Assembly: GCF_000337615.1 (NCBI RefSeq)
Contig: NZ_AOII01000099.1
Coordinates: 1-49,101, forward strand
Origin: Natrinema pallidum DSM 3751
GTDB taxonomy: Archaea > Halobacteriota > Halobacteria > Halobacteriales > Natrialbaceae
Length of the DNA stretch: 49,101 nucleotides
Direction of reading: 5' to 3'
Shown: positions 15,005 through 22,923 of the stretch, one piece after another
How the letters are laid out: each line of letters starts with the position of its first letter
Numbering within the stretch: position 1 is the first letter of the stretch
The notes under the pieces: generated by a model
What the model was told of the DNA's origin: nothing
Database searches by the model: none
Seen by the model: only the letters and a program-made list of their open reading frames with translations
Position numbers and translations under genes: made by a program

Positions 15005-15520
15005 CTATCGGTCCCCACCGATTCGTGGCTCACTCGGCCGGACGGCGATCGACGCGCGGAAATTTAGCGGTTCCCCGTCGTAGACGGCCGCCGGAATCAC
15101 GGCGACGTTGGGTTCGGGGGAGAGTGCGTCGTACTCGACGCGGCCCCAGTTGTGTACTCCGATGTCCCCCTCAACGTCGGAGGTCGTCGTCTCGAGCGCG
15201 CCGGCATCGGTTTCGACCACGGCCGCGTCGTAGGTGCGTTCGACGGCCTCGGTCGTCCCCGGCTTGCGGTAGGCGACGTGCAGGCGGTGGCGTTCGCGGT
15301 GGCCGCCGACGGCGCGGGGATCGCGCTCGAGGACGTATTCGTAACAGACTTTCGCGGCGTAGAAGCGGTCGCGGTCCTCGAGATCGTGTTCGTCCCGGCC
15401 GAGTCGCAGCCAATCGGCCGGGACGGCGTGGAACGATCGGTCGTGTCGGAGTGGGTTGTCGTCGGTTCGATTGTCGTCGGTAGCCTTTTTACGGGCTGGC
15501 GATTTGCTTTGCATGTTCAC
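15005..15520 (-). CDS. Unknown alpha/beta protein
   Basis: A 171-residue protein with a basic N-terminus (SPARKKATDD), then a helix-rich region (DEHDLEDRDRFYAAKVCYEYV) and several beta strands. A second ATG two codons in could be the start. No signal peptide or recognisable motif. It is the first gene of the minus-strand trio ending at 14562, with 12 bases to the next ORF. Confidence 0.55.
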   Translation of the reverse strand: MNMQSKSPARKKATDDNRTDDNPLRHDRSFHAVPADWLRLGRDEHDLEDRDRFYAAKVCYEYVLERDPRAVGGHRERHRLHVAYRKPGTTEAVERTYDAAVVETDAGALETTTSDVEGDIGVHNWGRVEYDALSPEPNVAVIPAAVYDGEPLNFRASIAVRPSEPRIGGDR

Positions 15521-15809
15521 TCAATCTCCGGGTGGACTCGAGGTCCGCTGCTAGGAACAGCGGGCCGGGATTCTTCCCGACGATAACCCCCGAGTCCTAG
15601 GTGTAGCTCTAGGCAGCGATCCCCATAAGTGTACCGGAACGCTCTGTTTTCTTACTATATCGAATAGTGGGTACGGGTGGCGGTTTCTCGAGAGAACTAC
15701 CAGATTTCGTATATAGTTTCGCAGTGCGGATACCGGCCCCTCGAGTACCGGCGGCTGACAGCCGAGAGCTAGTCGCAGAACAAATCGATAGCGGCCCGTG
15801 GCCCCTCGG

Positions 15810-16604
15810 TCACGCCGTCTCGACACGCCCGAACCCCAGCGCACGCGCCGCATCGGCCGAAATCACGATGTCGCGCTCCCGCAGCGCAACCCCACCGCCG
15901 GCTACGTCGTCGCACAACGCCGCGAGTGACTCGAGATACGTCCGGTTGCGATCTTCCCGCACCGTGAGCGTGGCCTTGCCCTGGTGGGCGACCGCGCGGT
16001 TCGCCAGATAGGCACCGACGAACTGCGTGCGGACCGCGTCGGGCGCGCGCTCGAGATAGGTCGGCAGCGCGAGTCGTTGGCCGGCCTTCGGGCCGGCCGG
16101 TGCCCCCAGCACGGCCAGCACGCGCCCCAGTACGGTGCCGTCGTCGGTCGGTCGGGCCTCGTCGGCCCGTCCGTCACGATCCGTGACGAGCTGGTACTCG
16201 ACGCCCGCGCGCTCGAGGGCGTCGGTGACGTGGCTGTCCTCCGCGAGGGCGAAACTCGGCTGGTAGTGCTGTTCGGTGATCGAGCCGCCCGAGAACACGT
16301 TCGCGACGAGTGTGTTCAACGCGCGGAACTCCGGGTCGTCGTACTCGGCTCCGAGCCACCCATACGAGCGTGCTGTGTCGATCGCGTTCACGGCGTCGGG
16401 TGCCGCGCCGTCGAGCCATGGGCGGACTCTGCCGCGGGGTAACTCCAGGGCCGACGCGATCGCACTCGAGCCCTTGTCCGGGTGCCGCGAGTGATAGGCC
16501 AGCACGCGCCGGTAGTCCTGCACCGCGTCGTAGGCGTCGGCGTAGCTGGGTGGATCGTAGGTGCGCGCGAGGTCGCGCTCGGTCACGAGGTCGGCGTCGG
16601 GCAT
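15810..16604 (-). CDS. HTH DNA-binding protein, homing-endonuclease-like
   Basis: A 264-residue protein from the ATG at 16604 (another ATG lies 11 codons upstream). Residues about 30-70 form a HTH (SSAIASALELPRGRVRPWLDG), the start of a family frequent in haloarchaeal genomes. The middle and C-terminal parts (VLGRVLAVLGAPAGPKAGQ, then FVGAYLANRAV) recall LAGLIDADG-type folds, but no intact LAGLIDADG motif is visible. It is probably a sequence-specific DNA-binding protein; nuclease activity is unproven. Confidence 0.55.
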   Translation of the reverse strand: MPDADLVTERDLARTYDPPSYADAYDAVQDYRRVLAYHSRHPDKGSSAIASALELPRGRVRPWLDGAAPDAVNAIDTARSYGWLGAEYDDPEFRALNTLVANVFSGGSITEQHYQPSFALAEDSHVTDALERAGVEYQLVTDRDGRADEARPTDDGTVLGRVLAVLGAPAGPKAGQRLALPTYLERAPDAVRTQFVGAYLANRAVAHQGKATLTVREDRNRTYLESLAALCDDVAGGGVALRERDIVISADAARALGFGRVETA

Positions 16605-16918
16605 GGCACAACGGTTTCCCTGTGGTTTCAAATTCATATCGATTCAACACAGTGTCGGCAAAATCGCCCGCCGGCAGTGCTTCAAGAGGGTGTTGGAACC
16701 CGGATAGCACCCGCTGATTATCAGAACTGAAACCCCACGAATCCAGACTATCAGGTACCTATATATGTCCCCAGTTACCTGTCGGTGATAAGCATCGGAC
16801 GACGGCGGCGAGAAAGCGGGGACGACGGGTGTGTTCTGACTCCCCTACCTGCATGCCTCGCTTTGGAGAGGCCAGCAATAAGCTTTCTCACCGTTCAGGG
16901 CCGGTGCGTGATCGAAAC
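16605..16918. promoter_or_regulatory. Divergent intergenic region with TATA-flanking inverted repeat
   Basis: These 314 bases between the HTH gene and the pilin have no gene. CAGGTA (16752-16757) and TACCTG (16776-16781) are inverted around a TATATAT core, the form of an operator over a promoter. A second AT-rich box (AATAAGC, about 16877) lies nearer to the pilin start. Confidence 0.45.
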
Positions 16919-17368
16919 ATGGACGGAAAAGCAATCCGCAACAAGTTGATCGGATCGGAGGACCAGCGCGCCGTATCCCCAGTTATCGGGGTCATACTGA
17001 TGGTTGCAATAACTGTCATCTTGGCGGCAGTTATTGCCGCTTTCGTGATGGATCTCGGTAGTAGTGTTGAGTCCAACGTGCAAGCAGGTGTCGATGTGAG
17101 TTCAACAAGCTCGAACAGTGGTACGGGTGGCACCATCACCGTGACGTGGGTGAGTGAAGGTAGTGCTGGATCAATTGAAGTTGAAGCAAAGGGAGATAGT
17201 TCCACAACCAAGACGCTCAGTGACGTGGGTGGCTCAAAAACAATCAGCGAGGACGCGATTGTCTCAGACGCTACAGTCGATAATGATGTTCAGCTTATCG
17301 TCACGGCTGTGAGTGAAGATGGAGAAACCTCGACGGTCATCTCCAACAAGAACGACATAACGCTGTGA
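16919..17368 (+). CDS. Archaeal type IV pilin (PilA-like)
   Basis: A 149-residue protein with the type IV pilin N-terminus: a charged leader ending DQRA, then [19 protein letters not shown], the highly conserved hydrophobic assembly helix processed by the PibD peptidase. The rest is a Ser/Thr/Gly-rich beta domain. In haloarchaea such pilins build adhesion pili, and their hydrophobic part can also modulate archaella. Its codon use (AGT, ACA, GTT) is less GC-rich than its neighbours, which suggests recent capture from a host. An in-frame ATG farther upstream is not supported by the leader pattern. Confidence 0.85.
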   Translation: MDGKAIRNKLIGSEDQRAVSPVIGVILMVAITVILAAVIAAFVMDLGSSVESNVQAGVDVSSTSSNSGTGGTITVTWVSEGSAGSIEVEAKGDSSTTKTLSDVGGSKTISEDAIVSDATVDNDVQLIVTAVSEDGETSTVISNKNDITL

Positions 17369-17417
17369 GCAGCTGTCAGGAATAGACTTTTTGCCGTTTC
17401 TCGTCTTATCTCGCGTA

Positions 17418-17774
17418 ATGAGTTATGCTAACGCAGGCCGCCGACTTACGGCTATCCGCCGACCTTCGCTCGAGCCCGCCTGCTGGCTGTTCGCGATCGC
17501 CCTCTTTGGCGTCGGCGATCTCGTCACGACCATCTATTTCATCGTCGAAGCCGGCGCGGTCGAAACCCATCCCATCGGCGCGGTGGCGATCGACCAGTTC
17601 GGGCTGTGGGTGCTGGTCCCGTGGAAGGCGGCCGCGCTGGGGCTGTTCTATGGCTTCTATCGGGTCGTCCCGCGGCCGTATGCGCTTGGCGTCCCGATCG
17701 GGCTGGCGTTGCTCGGTGCGTTTACCAGTACGTGGAACACACTGATTTCGACGGTTGGCATCCCGGCAGTCTGA
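17418..17774 (+). CDS. Small membrane protein, paralogue of 24361-24699
   Basis: A 118-residue protein with about four hydrophobic segments and the pattern PACWLFAIALFGVGDLVTT, G-x5-THPIG, then WKAAAL. The 24361-24699 protein shows the same order (SACWLLVAAAIAVDLITT, LIESNP, LKAGA), so the two are paralogues. They resemble the DUF5658-type small membrane proteins common in haloarchaea. Function unknown. It follows the pilin by 49 bases. Confidence 0.65.
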   Translation: MSYANAGRRLTAIRRPSLEPACWLFAIALFGVGDLVTTIYFIVEAGAVETHPIGAVAIDQFGLWVLVPWKAAALGLFYGFYRVVPRPYALGVPIGLALLGAFTSTWNTLISTVGIPAV

Positions 17775-18149
17775 CTACTCCCCGTCGGGAATCTCCACCC
17801 GCACGTCGATCGACAGCTCCCCGCCGTCGTCGGTCTCGCGAAATTCGAGCGCCGCACCGGTTTCCCCACAGACGAAACACACGTCGCCCTCTCCTTCGAC
17901 GCGCCCGCGAAACGCGCCCGAACTCGCGGCGACGAACTGCTCGAATGTCTCGAGCAAGCCTTCGGGTGTCAACCCGCGCTCGCGTTGTGTGGCGATTTCC
18001 CACAGGCCGGCCTTGATGATGTCTTGCTCGGTTTCGGGCGCGGGAAACTGGGCGGCCACCCAGTCCATCTGGCGCGGGTCGCGAGTGAACGTAATCTGGC
18101 GCTCGCGTGAGACGCGGTCGTCCGCCGGGGCGTCCTCGAAGCTCGTCAT
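17775..18149 (-). CDS. Unknown acidic protein with CxxC
   Basis: A 124-residue protein. The N-terminal 70 residues are helical (ending LLETFEQFVAAS); the C-terminus is beta-rich and holds CFVCGETG, half of a zinc site. It abuts the membrane protein gene tail-to-tail (17774/17775). The family is not recognised. Confidence 0.5.
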   Translation of the reverse strand: MTSFEDAPADDRVSRERQITFTRDPRQMDWVAAQFPAPETEQDIIKAGLWEIATQRERGLTPEGLLETFEQFVAASSGAFRGRVEGEGDVCFVCGETGAALEFRETDDGGELSIDVRVEIPDGE

Positions 18150-18272
18150 ACCCAGCAACAGGGCCGCCAGCGCCGACTACCTTTCGTTCAGGATGGAAAA
18201 TATTAATCGATATTTCCGGCCAGCGAACCCACACGGGCCATTTTTGAGGGCGTCCTGTGTTATCTCAAGCCG

Positions 18273-18560
18273 ATGTGCGACGAGAACCGCGTCACGGAAA
18301 CGGTACAGGAGCTAGTCAGTGGGGCCTGTCAAACGGGGGCGCGGGTACGGTATCGAAGCTTGCGGCTGCGGCGACTCGAGTGGCCCGGCAGCGACCGCTG
18401 GCGCGTCGAGCGCGCCGACGGCCAGTATGTCGATACGATCTCCATCGATGGGTTTCGCTCCGCGAGCGAGTTAGAGTGTTGGCTGGATCGGGCCCACGAG
18501 GGCGGCCCGACCGCGGGGCGGTGTCTCGAGTGTCCGCGTCGCTCACTCCCAGGAGACTGA
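18273..18560 (+). CDS. Small unknown protein with Cys-rich ends
   Basis: A 95-residue protein with a helix (VTETVQELVSGA), two or three beta strands (WRVERADGQYVDTISIDG), a helix with ELECWLDRA and a C-terminal CLEC. A compact DNA- or protein-binding fold is likely. It overlaps the 3' end of the winged-helix gene on the opposite strand by 18 bases. Confidence 0.5.
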   Translation: MCDENRVTETVQELVSGACQTGARVRYRSLRLRRLEWPGSDRWRVERADGQYVDTISIDGFRSASELECWLDRAHEGGPTAGRCLECPRRSLPGD

Positions 18561-18857
18561 ATACTCGGTCGCCGACTGGATGCGCTCGCGTTGGTCCGGC
18601 AGGAGATAGCAGTCGGCGACCGGTTCGATCAATTCGAGGCCGTCTTGGGTGAGCGTCACCGGGCCGGTCTCGGACCCGACGCGCTTGAGGAGGTTCCACT
18701 CCTCGATGAGTGTGGTGATGCGAGTCGACGTGTAATCGGCGTTGCGGGCGATCGAATCGGCGATATGGGGCGTCGGGCCTTGGCCGTTGGCATAGCAATA
18801 ATAGAGGATCAACAGGTCCGCGGGGCGAAGGTCTTCGGGCGAGACAGCCGGGGCCAC
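18543..18857 (-). CDS. Winged-helix repressor-like protein (PhiH1 type)
   Basis: A 104-residue protein with the fold order of haloarchaeal PhiH1-repressor-like regulators: LRPADLLILYYCYANGQG, a HTH (THIADSIARNADYTSTRI), a recognition helix (LIEEWNLLKRV) and a wing (GPVTLTQDGLELI). PhiH1-type proteins repress lytic or conjugative functions of haloarchaeal elements. The GTG start is supported by a TATA-like GATATAGG upstream. A second regulator of the same kind lies at 19089. Confidence 0.65.
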   Translation of the reverse strand: MAPAVSPEDLRPADLLILYYCYANGQGPTPHIADSIARNADYTSTRITTLIEEWNLLKRVGSETGPVTLTQDGLELIEPVADCYLLPDQRERIQSATEYSVSWE

Positions 18858-19088
18858 ACTACTGGGGTCGTTGCGACCGACCTATATCAATCTGTTAATT
18901 TGAGTTGTAGGGAGCCCCTAAGTAATACTGAGGTTTTATATGGCCCTCGTGAGATGTAGCTGCTAGGAAAGGTGTGGTGCGGTTGCACAACAGGGGGTGG
19001 CGGCTCGGGGGAGTCGCTATGATTGGAGGGCACTATCGCAACCCGTCGCAGGGTTGTCCGGCTGCGGGAGGACAGATTTGGGGCGTCG

Positions 19089-19400
19089 TTAGGCGTCGGT
19101 TTCGGCGTCCGCGTCGGGCTCTTGGAGATCGGCCGGCTCGAGTTCACCAGCCAGAAACGCTCGCCCGCGGTCGGTTATTCGGTAGCCCGGTTCGTCGTCG
19201 TGGCGTTCGACGAGATCGTGTTCTTCGAGTTTCCGGCACCGCTGCCCAAGCCAATTCCGGGTGTTCGGGAGGTTTAGCGAGAGGCTCTTGGGTGTATGCC
19301 ATCCGTCGTATTTGGCCAACTCCTGTAGGAGTGGGTAGTCGGATGGCTTCATCCAGTCCACCTCCCGGTACATGTCCTCGGAATTTGGGCGGTTGCTCAT
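19089..19400 (-). CDS. Winged-helix repressor-like protein (PhiH1 type)
   Basis: A 103-residue protein: YPLLQELAKYDGWHTPKSL, a HTH (LNLPNTRNWLGQRCRKLEEHDLVERH) and a wing GYRITDRGRAFLAGEL, the characteristic PhiH1-repressor-like ending. The ATG at 19400 gives the usual length. The two regulators of this type face the same way and lie 231 bases apart, so one may act on the other. An inverted repeat lies upstream at 19435-19454. Confidence 0.7.
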   Translation of the reverse strand: MSNRPNSEDMYREVDWMKPSDYPLLQELAKYDGWHTPKSLSLNLPNTRNWLGQRCRKLEEHDLVERHDDEPGYRITDRGRAFLAGELEPADLQEPDADAETDA

Positions 19401-19434
19401 AACACCCCATGGTTCCTCTGGATAGAAATGTGTT

Positions 19435-19454
19435 CGCACTACAGGCGAAGTGCG
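19435..19454. promoter_or_regulatory. Inverted repeat upstream of the repressor-like gene
   Basis: CGCACT-acaggcga-AGTGCG, 35-54 bases before the ATG at 19400, could be the autoregulatory operator of that winged-helix protein. Confidence 0.35.
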
Positions 19455-19657
19455 TTCGGGTGACAAAGACTAAGTACGGGCGGCATAATGGAATGGAGTG
19501 TCAACAGATGCGACTCAATGGGCGACTAACTCGTGCGGGAAAATCCTCGGACGAGCGTGTCTTAGGCACACTCGCCCGTCTGTTGACCTTCGACCGCGTT
19601 CGGTATTCGAGTGCGCGCGACCAAAGGCGTACTCCCGACGACGCGGATGATCCGACC

Positions 19658-19950
19658 ATGGCAACGACACAAACCCACGCACGAACCCTCGAGCGCGACG
19701 GCGACGAGATCGTCGTCACGCAGGTCGCGCCGCAGGTCTATCACTGCGTGCGCGACGGCGTCCGGCACGTCATCGAAGTGAGCTGGCGCGTCGGCGAGCA
19801 ACGCTTGTCGACGGCCAGCGACCCGACAGCGTGCCCCAGTGGCTCGAGGGCGTCTTGGCCGGGGCGATCGGTCTCGATGGGGTGACGGTCGCGTGGCGAG
19901 CGGACGGATCGGTTCCCGACGGCGAGGCCTGCTGCCACAGGCTAGCCGCC
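19658..19950 (-). other. Antisense of the frameshifted locus, no gene
   Basis: Minus-strand frames here are Arg-rich shadows and carry no acidic coding signal. The plus-strand entry for the same region describes a probable broken gene. Confidence 0.3.
19658..19950 (+). pseudogene. Probable frameshifted haloarchaeal protein
   Basis: The frame starting at 19658 reads a normal haloarchaeal protein (THARTLERDGDEIVVTQVAP, then RHVIEVSWRVGEQ) to about 19800, after which it becomes Ser/Arg-rich. A second frame, one base back, continues with sensible sequence (TLVDGQRPDSVPQWLEGVLA, then DGVTVAWRADG). The two halves read as one protein of about 95 residues interrupted by a frameshift near 19798-19803. 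Either the gene is broken or the base call there is wrong. The second frame stays open to 20268, but its tail lacks coding character. Confidence 0.5.
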
Positions 19951-20094
19951 GTCGGCGCACTACCCGCAACCACACACGAGATTCCAATGCAATCACAGAC
20001 CAATCCCACACCGACGCCGGATAGTCCGCCTAGTTTTAAGGCGAGTCGGCGACAACAGAGCCGATATGCACGGCTAATCAACCGTGAGGTCGAA

Positions 20095-20110
20095 GGGGGC
20101 CGATCCCCCC
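20095..20110 (+). other. GC hairpin
   Basis: GGGGG and CCCCC around CCGAT make a strong small hairpin in the gap before the 20265 gene. No T-run follows, so a terminator role is not obvious. Confidence 0.35.
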
Positions 20111-20241
20111 AAGGAACAGGACCTTACAAGTACACCTGTTTCTTGGCGGGATTCGGCCTTATAGCTTTCCCCTCGGCTACTGGCGAGACTCGTCAGTGCC
20201 GTTACCAGAGGACGCCCTTCGCGCCTTTCAGGACTAGTCGT

Positions 20242-20262
20242 GCGACCAACAGAGGTGGTCGC
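20242..20262 (+). promoter_or_regulatory. Hairpin overlapping the ribosome binding site
   Basis: GCGACCA (20242-20248) pairs with TGGTCGC (20256-20262) three bases before the ATG at 20265. The Shine-Dalgarno GAGGTG lies in the loop and 3' arm, so folding would hide it. This looks like translational control of the RHH-type protein. Confidence 0.5.
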
Positions 20263-20264
20263 GC

Positions 20265-21443
20265 ATGAGCCAACGAGACACCAAACTCAGTATCCACGTT
20301 ACGGACATCGAGAAGAAACAGATCGAGGCGCTCGCGGAGATATACGACTGTTCGCAAGCAGCGGCCGGTCGGATGCTTTTCACGAACGCCTACAACGACA
20401 TTTTCGGCGAGATCCATCCCGAAGCCCTCGAGCGCCACGACGTTGATGTGGACGCACTCGTGCGCGGGGAGATCGGCCCCGACGAGGTCGACGACGAACT
20501 CAAGATGGACGCCGACGAGGCACCGAAGGTCCCCGCCGCGGATGGAGGTATGTCGGTCTCGGTCTCGCCCTCAAGTCACTCCGCGACCGAGACCCCACAC
20601 GGGCTCGCGAAGGCTGGCCCGCAACTGTCGTGGGACGAGCTTCGAGAGGCCGTCAAGTCCCATTGGAGCGACGAGTTTACGATCCATCCCGACCGCGTCG
20701 GGACGGACGTGCTGAAAAGCAGTCGCGAAATGTCGGCGAAGATCCTTGCTGCCGTGTTACGCAGCGAGGAGGACGTGATTGTCGACCGGCTTATCGAGGA
20801 TCGGATCGAGGACTACCTCGGCCACCAGATCGATCGGCCCGACGACGAATACGACGAGGCGCTCCAATGGAAAATCAGCCGGTACAAACCGCTGATTGTC
20901 GACCACTTAGAAGCCCACCCCGGCACCCGGACAGACCTGCATTTCGCGTCGCCGGAGGCCGCCGAACGTGGCCTGCCGAGTTTCGTTACGAACACCCTCG
21001 AGTCCCTCCAAGAGAGCCAGCACGTCTTAGCGATCGACGAGTGGGCCGACGAAAAGGACCTTCGAAAAGGGCAGATCCAGGGCAAAGAGATCGAACTATG
21101 GCTCGAGGCGCTTGCGGATTTCAGACACGACCTCTTGGACCTCAAGCGCGTGTACAAGGACCCGGCGTTCATCCAGGCGCTCATAGACAGCGACATCGAC
21201 TACCCCGAAGACAGTTACCAAGATCCGGTCAAATGGCTCAAGGCCGAGTGTGAATCGTGGCGCGACCAGTACGCCGACGTGGAACCACTGGCCCGCTACG
21301 CGGCCGTCCACACTGTCGGTGAGACAGACGGTGCCCTCCTCGAGTCGGAGATCGACGGACCGGCCGAGGCGGTGAGCCGATTCGACGGCGGCGAGAAACC
21401 CAGAGCCCAACAGTTCGCGGCGATCCGCGACGCGGTCGTCTAA
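20265..21443 (+). CDS. RHH-type protein, possible replication or copy-control factor
   Basis: A 392-residue acidic protein. The N-terminal 50 residues (TKLSIHVTDIEKKQIEALAE, then CSQAAAGRML) look like a ribbon-helix-helix DNA-binding domain. A linker follows to about 115, then a largely helical domain to the end with many conserved-looking aromatic positions (KWLKAECESWRDQYAD). I do not recognise the C-terminal domain. Its 3' neighbour is an 845-base gene-free region with repeats, so an initiator or copy-control role is plausible. Its ribosome binding site sits in a hairpin. Confidence 0.55.
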   Translation: MSQRDTKLSIHVTDIEKKQIEALAEIYDCSQAAAGRMLFTNAYNDIFGEIHPEALERHDVDVDALVRGEIGPDEVDDELKMDADEAPKVPAADGGMSVSVSPSSHSATETPHGLAKAGPQLSWDELREAVKSHWSDEFTIHPDRVGTDVLKSSREMSAKILAAVLRSEEDVIVDRLIEDRIEDYLGHQIDRPDDEYDEALQWKISRYKPLIVDHLEAHPGTRTDLHFASPEAAERGLPSFVTNTLESLQESQHVLAIDEWADEKDLRKGQIQGKEIELWLEALADFRHDLLDLKRVYKDPAFIQALIDSDIDYPEDSYQDPVKWLKAECESWRDQYADVEPLARYAAVHTVGETDGALLESEIDGPAEAVSRFDGGEKPRAQQFAAIRDAVV

Positions 21444-21506
21444 CTGACAGATGGGGATGCGTGGTCGCCCGCCGATAGCCGTCGGTCTATCCTGCGAAAA
21501 GATTCT

Positions 21507-21523
21507 CCGATAGTTGCGCACCT
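21507..21523 (+). repeat. 17-base direct repeat, left copy
   Basis: CCGATAGTTGCGCACCT occurs here and again at 22249-22265, bounding most of the gene-free region. It could be an iteron pair or the scar of an insertion. Confidence 0.6.
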
Positions 21524-22033
21524 TTCGAGGAATTTTTTGGGTCGTGACTGTCCCCCGAGCGGTGGGTGTGCCGTCGAAGTGACCACGATCGTCACGGCGA
21601 CGAGCTGTCCGAACCGTGAACGGCCGACGATCGGGACTGCGGCGAGTAACTGGGTGTCGAGTACTCGGCGAGTGTATCACAATCCAGAGAGATGGGCAAA
21701 ACTTTGTCCCGCTCAGAATGCGATCCGGCAAAGATTGTCACGAGTTTTCTTTTCCGAGTTATGAGAAAAGCCGCCCCGGGTGGCGGTTTCAGGTTGATAC
21801 GAATCGAGAGTGACGCAAGAGCAACTAAAATTTTTTTCTTGGACCGATCGTCTCCGAGAGTGTGGGCGGGGATAGAGACTACCGTAACCGACCAGAGAGA
21901 GTTTGTGGCGCGCGAATACCGGAGATACGGAAAACAGCAAGGAGAGTGGCGGAAGAAGCCGGCTGCGGCTACGTTCCACTTCACCTTGCCTCAAAGGATC
22001 TACTGCGGTCTAGTAGGATACTACAGGTTAAAA

Positions 22034-22073
22034 GAGTTTCGGTAGAAACTCAATATGGTAGTAGATACCATAT
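22034..22073. promoter_or_regulatory. Hairpin plus adjacent palindrome
   Basis: A 7-base stem with a 4-base loop (22034-22051) is followed after one base by a perfect 8-base inverted repeat with a 5-base spacer (22053-22073) in AT-rich DNA, a typical operator or initiator-binding arrangement. Confidence 0.5.
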
Positions 22074-22248
22074 CTTTAGTTTCGGAGGGGTTCGTGGCGA
22101 GTCTGTCTTGGGCGATCCCACTGCGGAATCTACTCTCGCCGGCCGTCTCGAGGGCTGTCCGCTCTATCCTTCCCTTTGCCGCACTCTTGTCGTTCTCTCA
22201 CCCCTCCCCACACTCTCGGAGCGGATTTACCCAAGAAAAAAATTTACC

Positions 22249-22265
22249 CCGATAGTTGCGCACCT
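22249..22265 (+). repeat. 17-base direct repeat, right copy
   Basis: Exact second copy of the repeat at 21507-21523, 742 bases downstream. It lies 24 bases before the 3' end of the winged-helix gene. Confidence 0.6.
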
Positions 22266-22288
22266 GTATCGAGAATCAGAGAGGTTCG

Positions 22289-22525
22289 TTACCCGTCGTC
22301 GATGTACCACACCTTCGCTTTCCCGCTGACCTTCTTGTGGCCGACTTCGCCTTGCTCCTCGAGCTTGCCCAACCGCGCAAGCACGGTCTTTCGATAGCAT
22401 CCGACCGCGTCGGCGATCTCCCCAGTTGATGCAACCGGACACTCTCGGATCGCCTTGAGAAAGTCGTCGTCGGTGTATTCCTGGTTGAACTGCTTGGTCT
22501 CGTCGTCGCGAGTCCGATCACTCAT
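22289..22525 (-). CDS. Winged-helix transcription regulator
   Basis: A 78-residue protein starting MSDRTRDD; residues about 20-75 are a winged HTH (FLKAIRECPVASTGEIADAV, a recognition helix with KTVLARLGKLEEQG and a wing ending KVWYIDD). The frame continues upstream, but this ATG gives the family-typical length. It is divergent from the accessory operon that begins at 22578, with only 52 bases between, so it probably regulates that operon. Confidence 0.65.
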   Translation of the reverse strand: MSDRTRDDETKQFNQEYTDDDFLKAIRECPVASTGEIADAVGCYRKTVLARLGKLEEQGEVGHKKVSGKAKVWYIDDG

Positions 22526-22577
22526 TACGCGTACCCACGCACGCAACCACCAAAAAGCCACTCCACGCGGTCGGAGT

Positions 22578-22715
22578 ATGGCAAGGATTAAGTCACTCCA
22601 ACTGAATGTAATAGCTAACGAAGGATCGCGCTACGCGGCGAGTTTCAGCGAGGAATCGTCGCAAAAGCAGTGTGCTGCCACACACTGCAACCGCGGTGCT
22701 TCGTGCGACGACTAA
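22578..22715 (+). CDS. 45-residue protein with C-terminal cysteines
   Basis: A short ORF (MARIKSLQLNVI) with four Cys in its last 15 residues (CAATHC, CDD), a possible metal site. It starts 52 bases from the divergent winged-helix gene. A short gene with a plausible start; function unknown. Confidence 0.4.
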   Translation: MARIKSLQLNVIANEGSRYAASFSEESSQKQCAATHCNRGASCDD

Positions 22716-22737
22716 TCACAGACCAATCCCACGAAGC

Positions 22738-22923
22738 ATGAGCACGTTACAGAGAGACCGACTTAAATCTAGTCGGACCGAAACGCAGTCGGAGAATCGT
22801 TCACAGACCACGCATCAGCCACGCGACCGGCACGCGTCCGACGGCATCACACTCGCAGCCGCTCCAGCCTACGATCGCGCGTACGACCAGCTACTCACGC
22901 TCGAGGAGGCGGTCCGCCAATGA
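22738..22923 (+). CDS. 61-residue small protein
   Basis: Polar N-terminal half and a helical C-terminus (AYDRAYDQLLTLEEAVRQ). Its stop overlaps the next ATG (ATGA), which is the main support for the gene. Function unknown. Confidence 0.5.
   Translation: MSTLQRDRLKSSRTETQSENRSQTTHQPRDRHASDGITLAAAPAYDRAYDQLLTLEEAVRQ

Larger units (their letters stand above)
21444..22288. other. Large gene-free region, candidate replication origin
   Basis: 845 bases without a credible gene. It holds a 17-base exact direct repeat (21507-21523 and 22249-22265), several A/T tracts (about 21531, 21827, 22233), a hairpin GAGTTTC-ggta-GAAACTC (22034-22051) and, next to it, a palindrome ATATGGTA-gtaga-TACCATAT (22053-22073). 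This composition, beside an RHH-type protein gene, fits an origin or a regulatory hub better than coding sequence. Confidence 0.5.

Noticed and set aside
15810-16604. Confident LAGLIDADG homing endonuclease call
   Set aside because: The fold pattern is suggestive, but no intact LAGLIDADG helix with its acidic catalytic residue is visible, so only a DNA-binding HTH protein is claimed.
19831-20268. A 145-codon plus-strand ORF ending in the start of the 20265 gene
   Set aside because: Only the first 30-40 residues have coding character, and they belong with the broken 19658 gene; the tail is not acidic.
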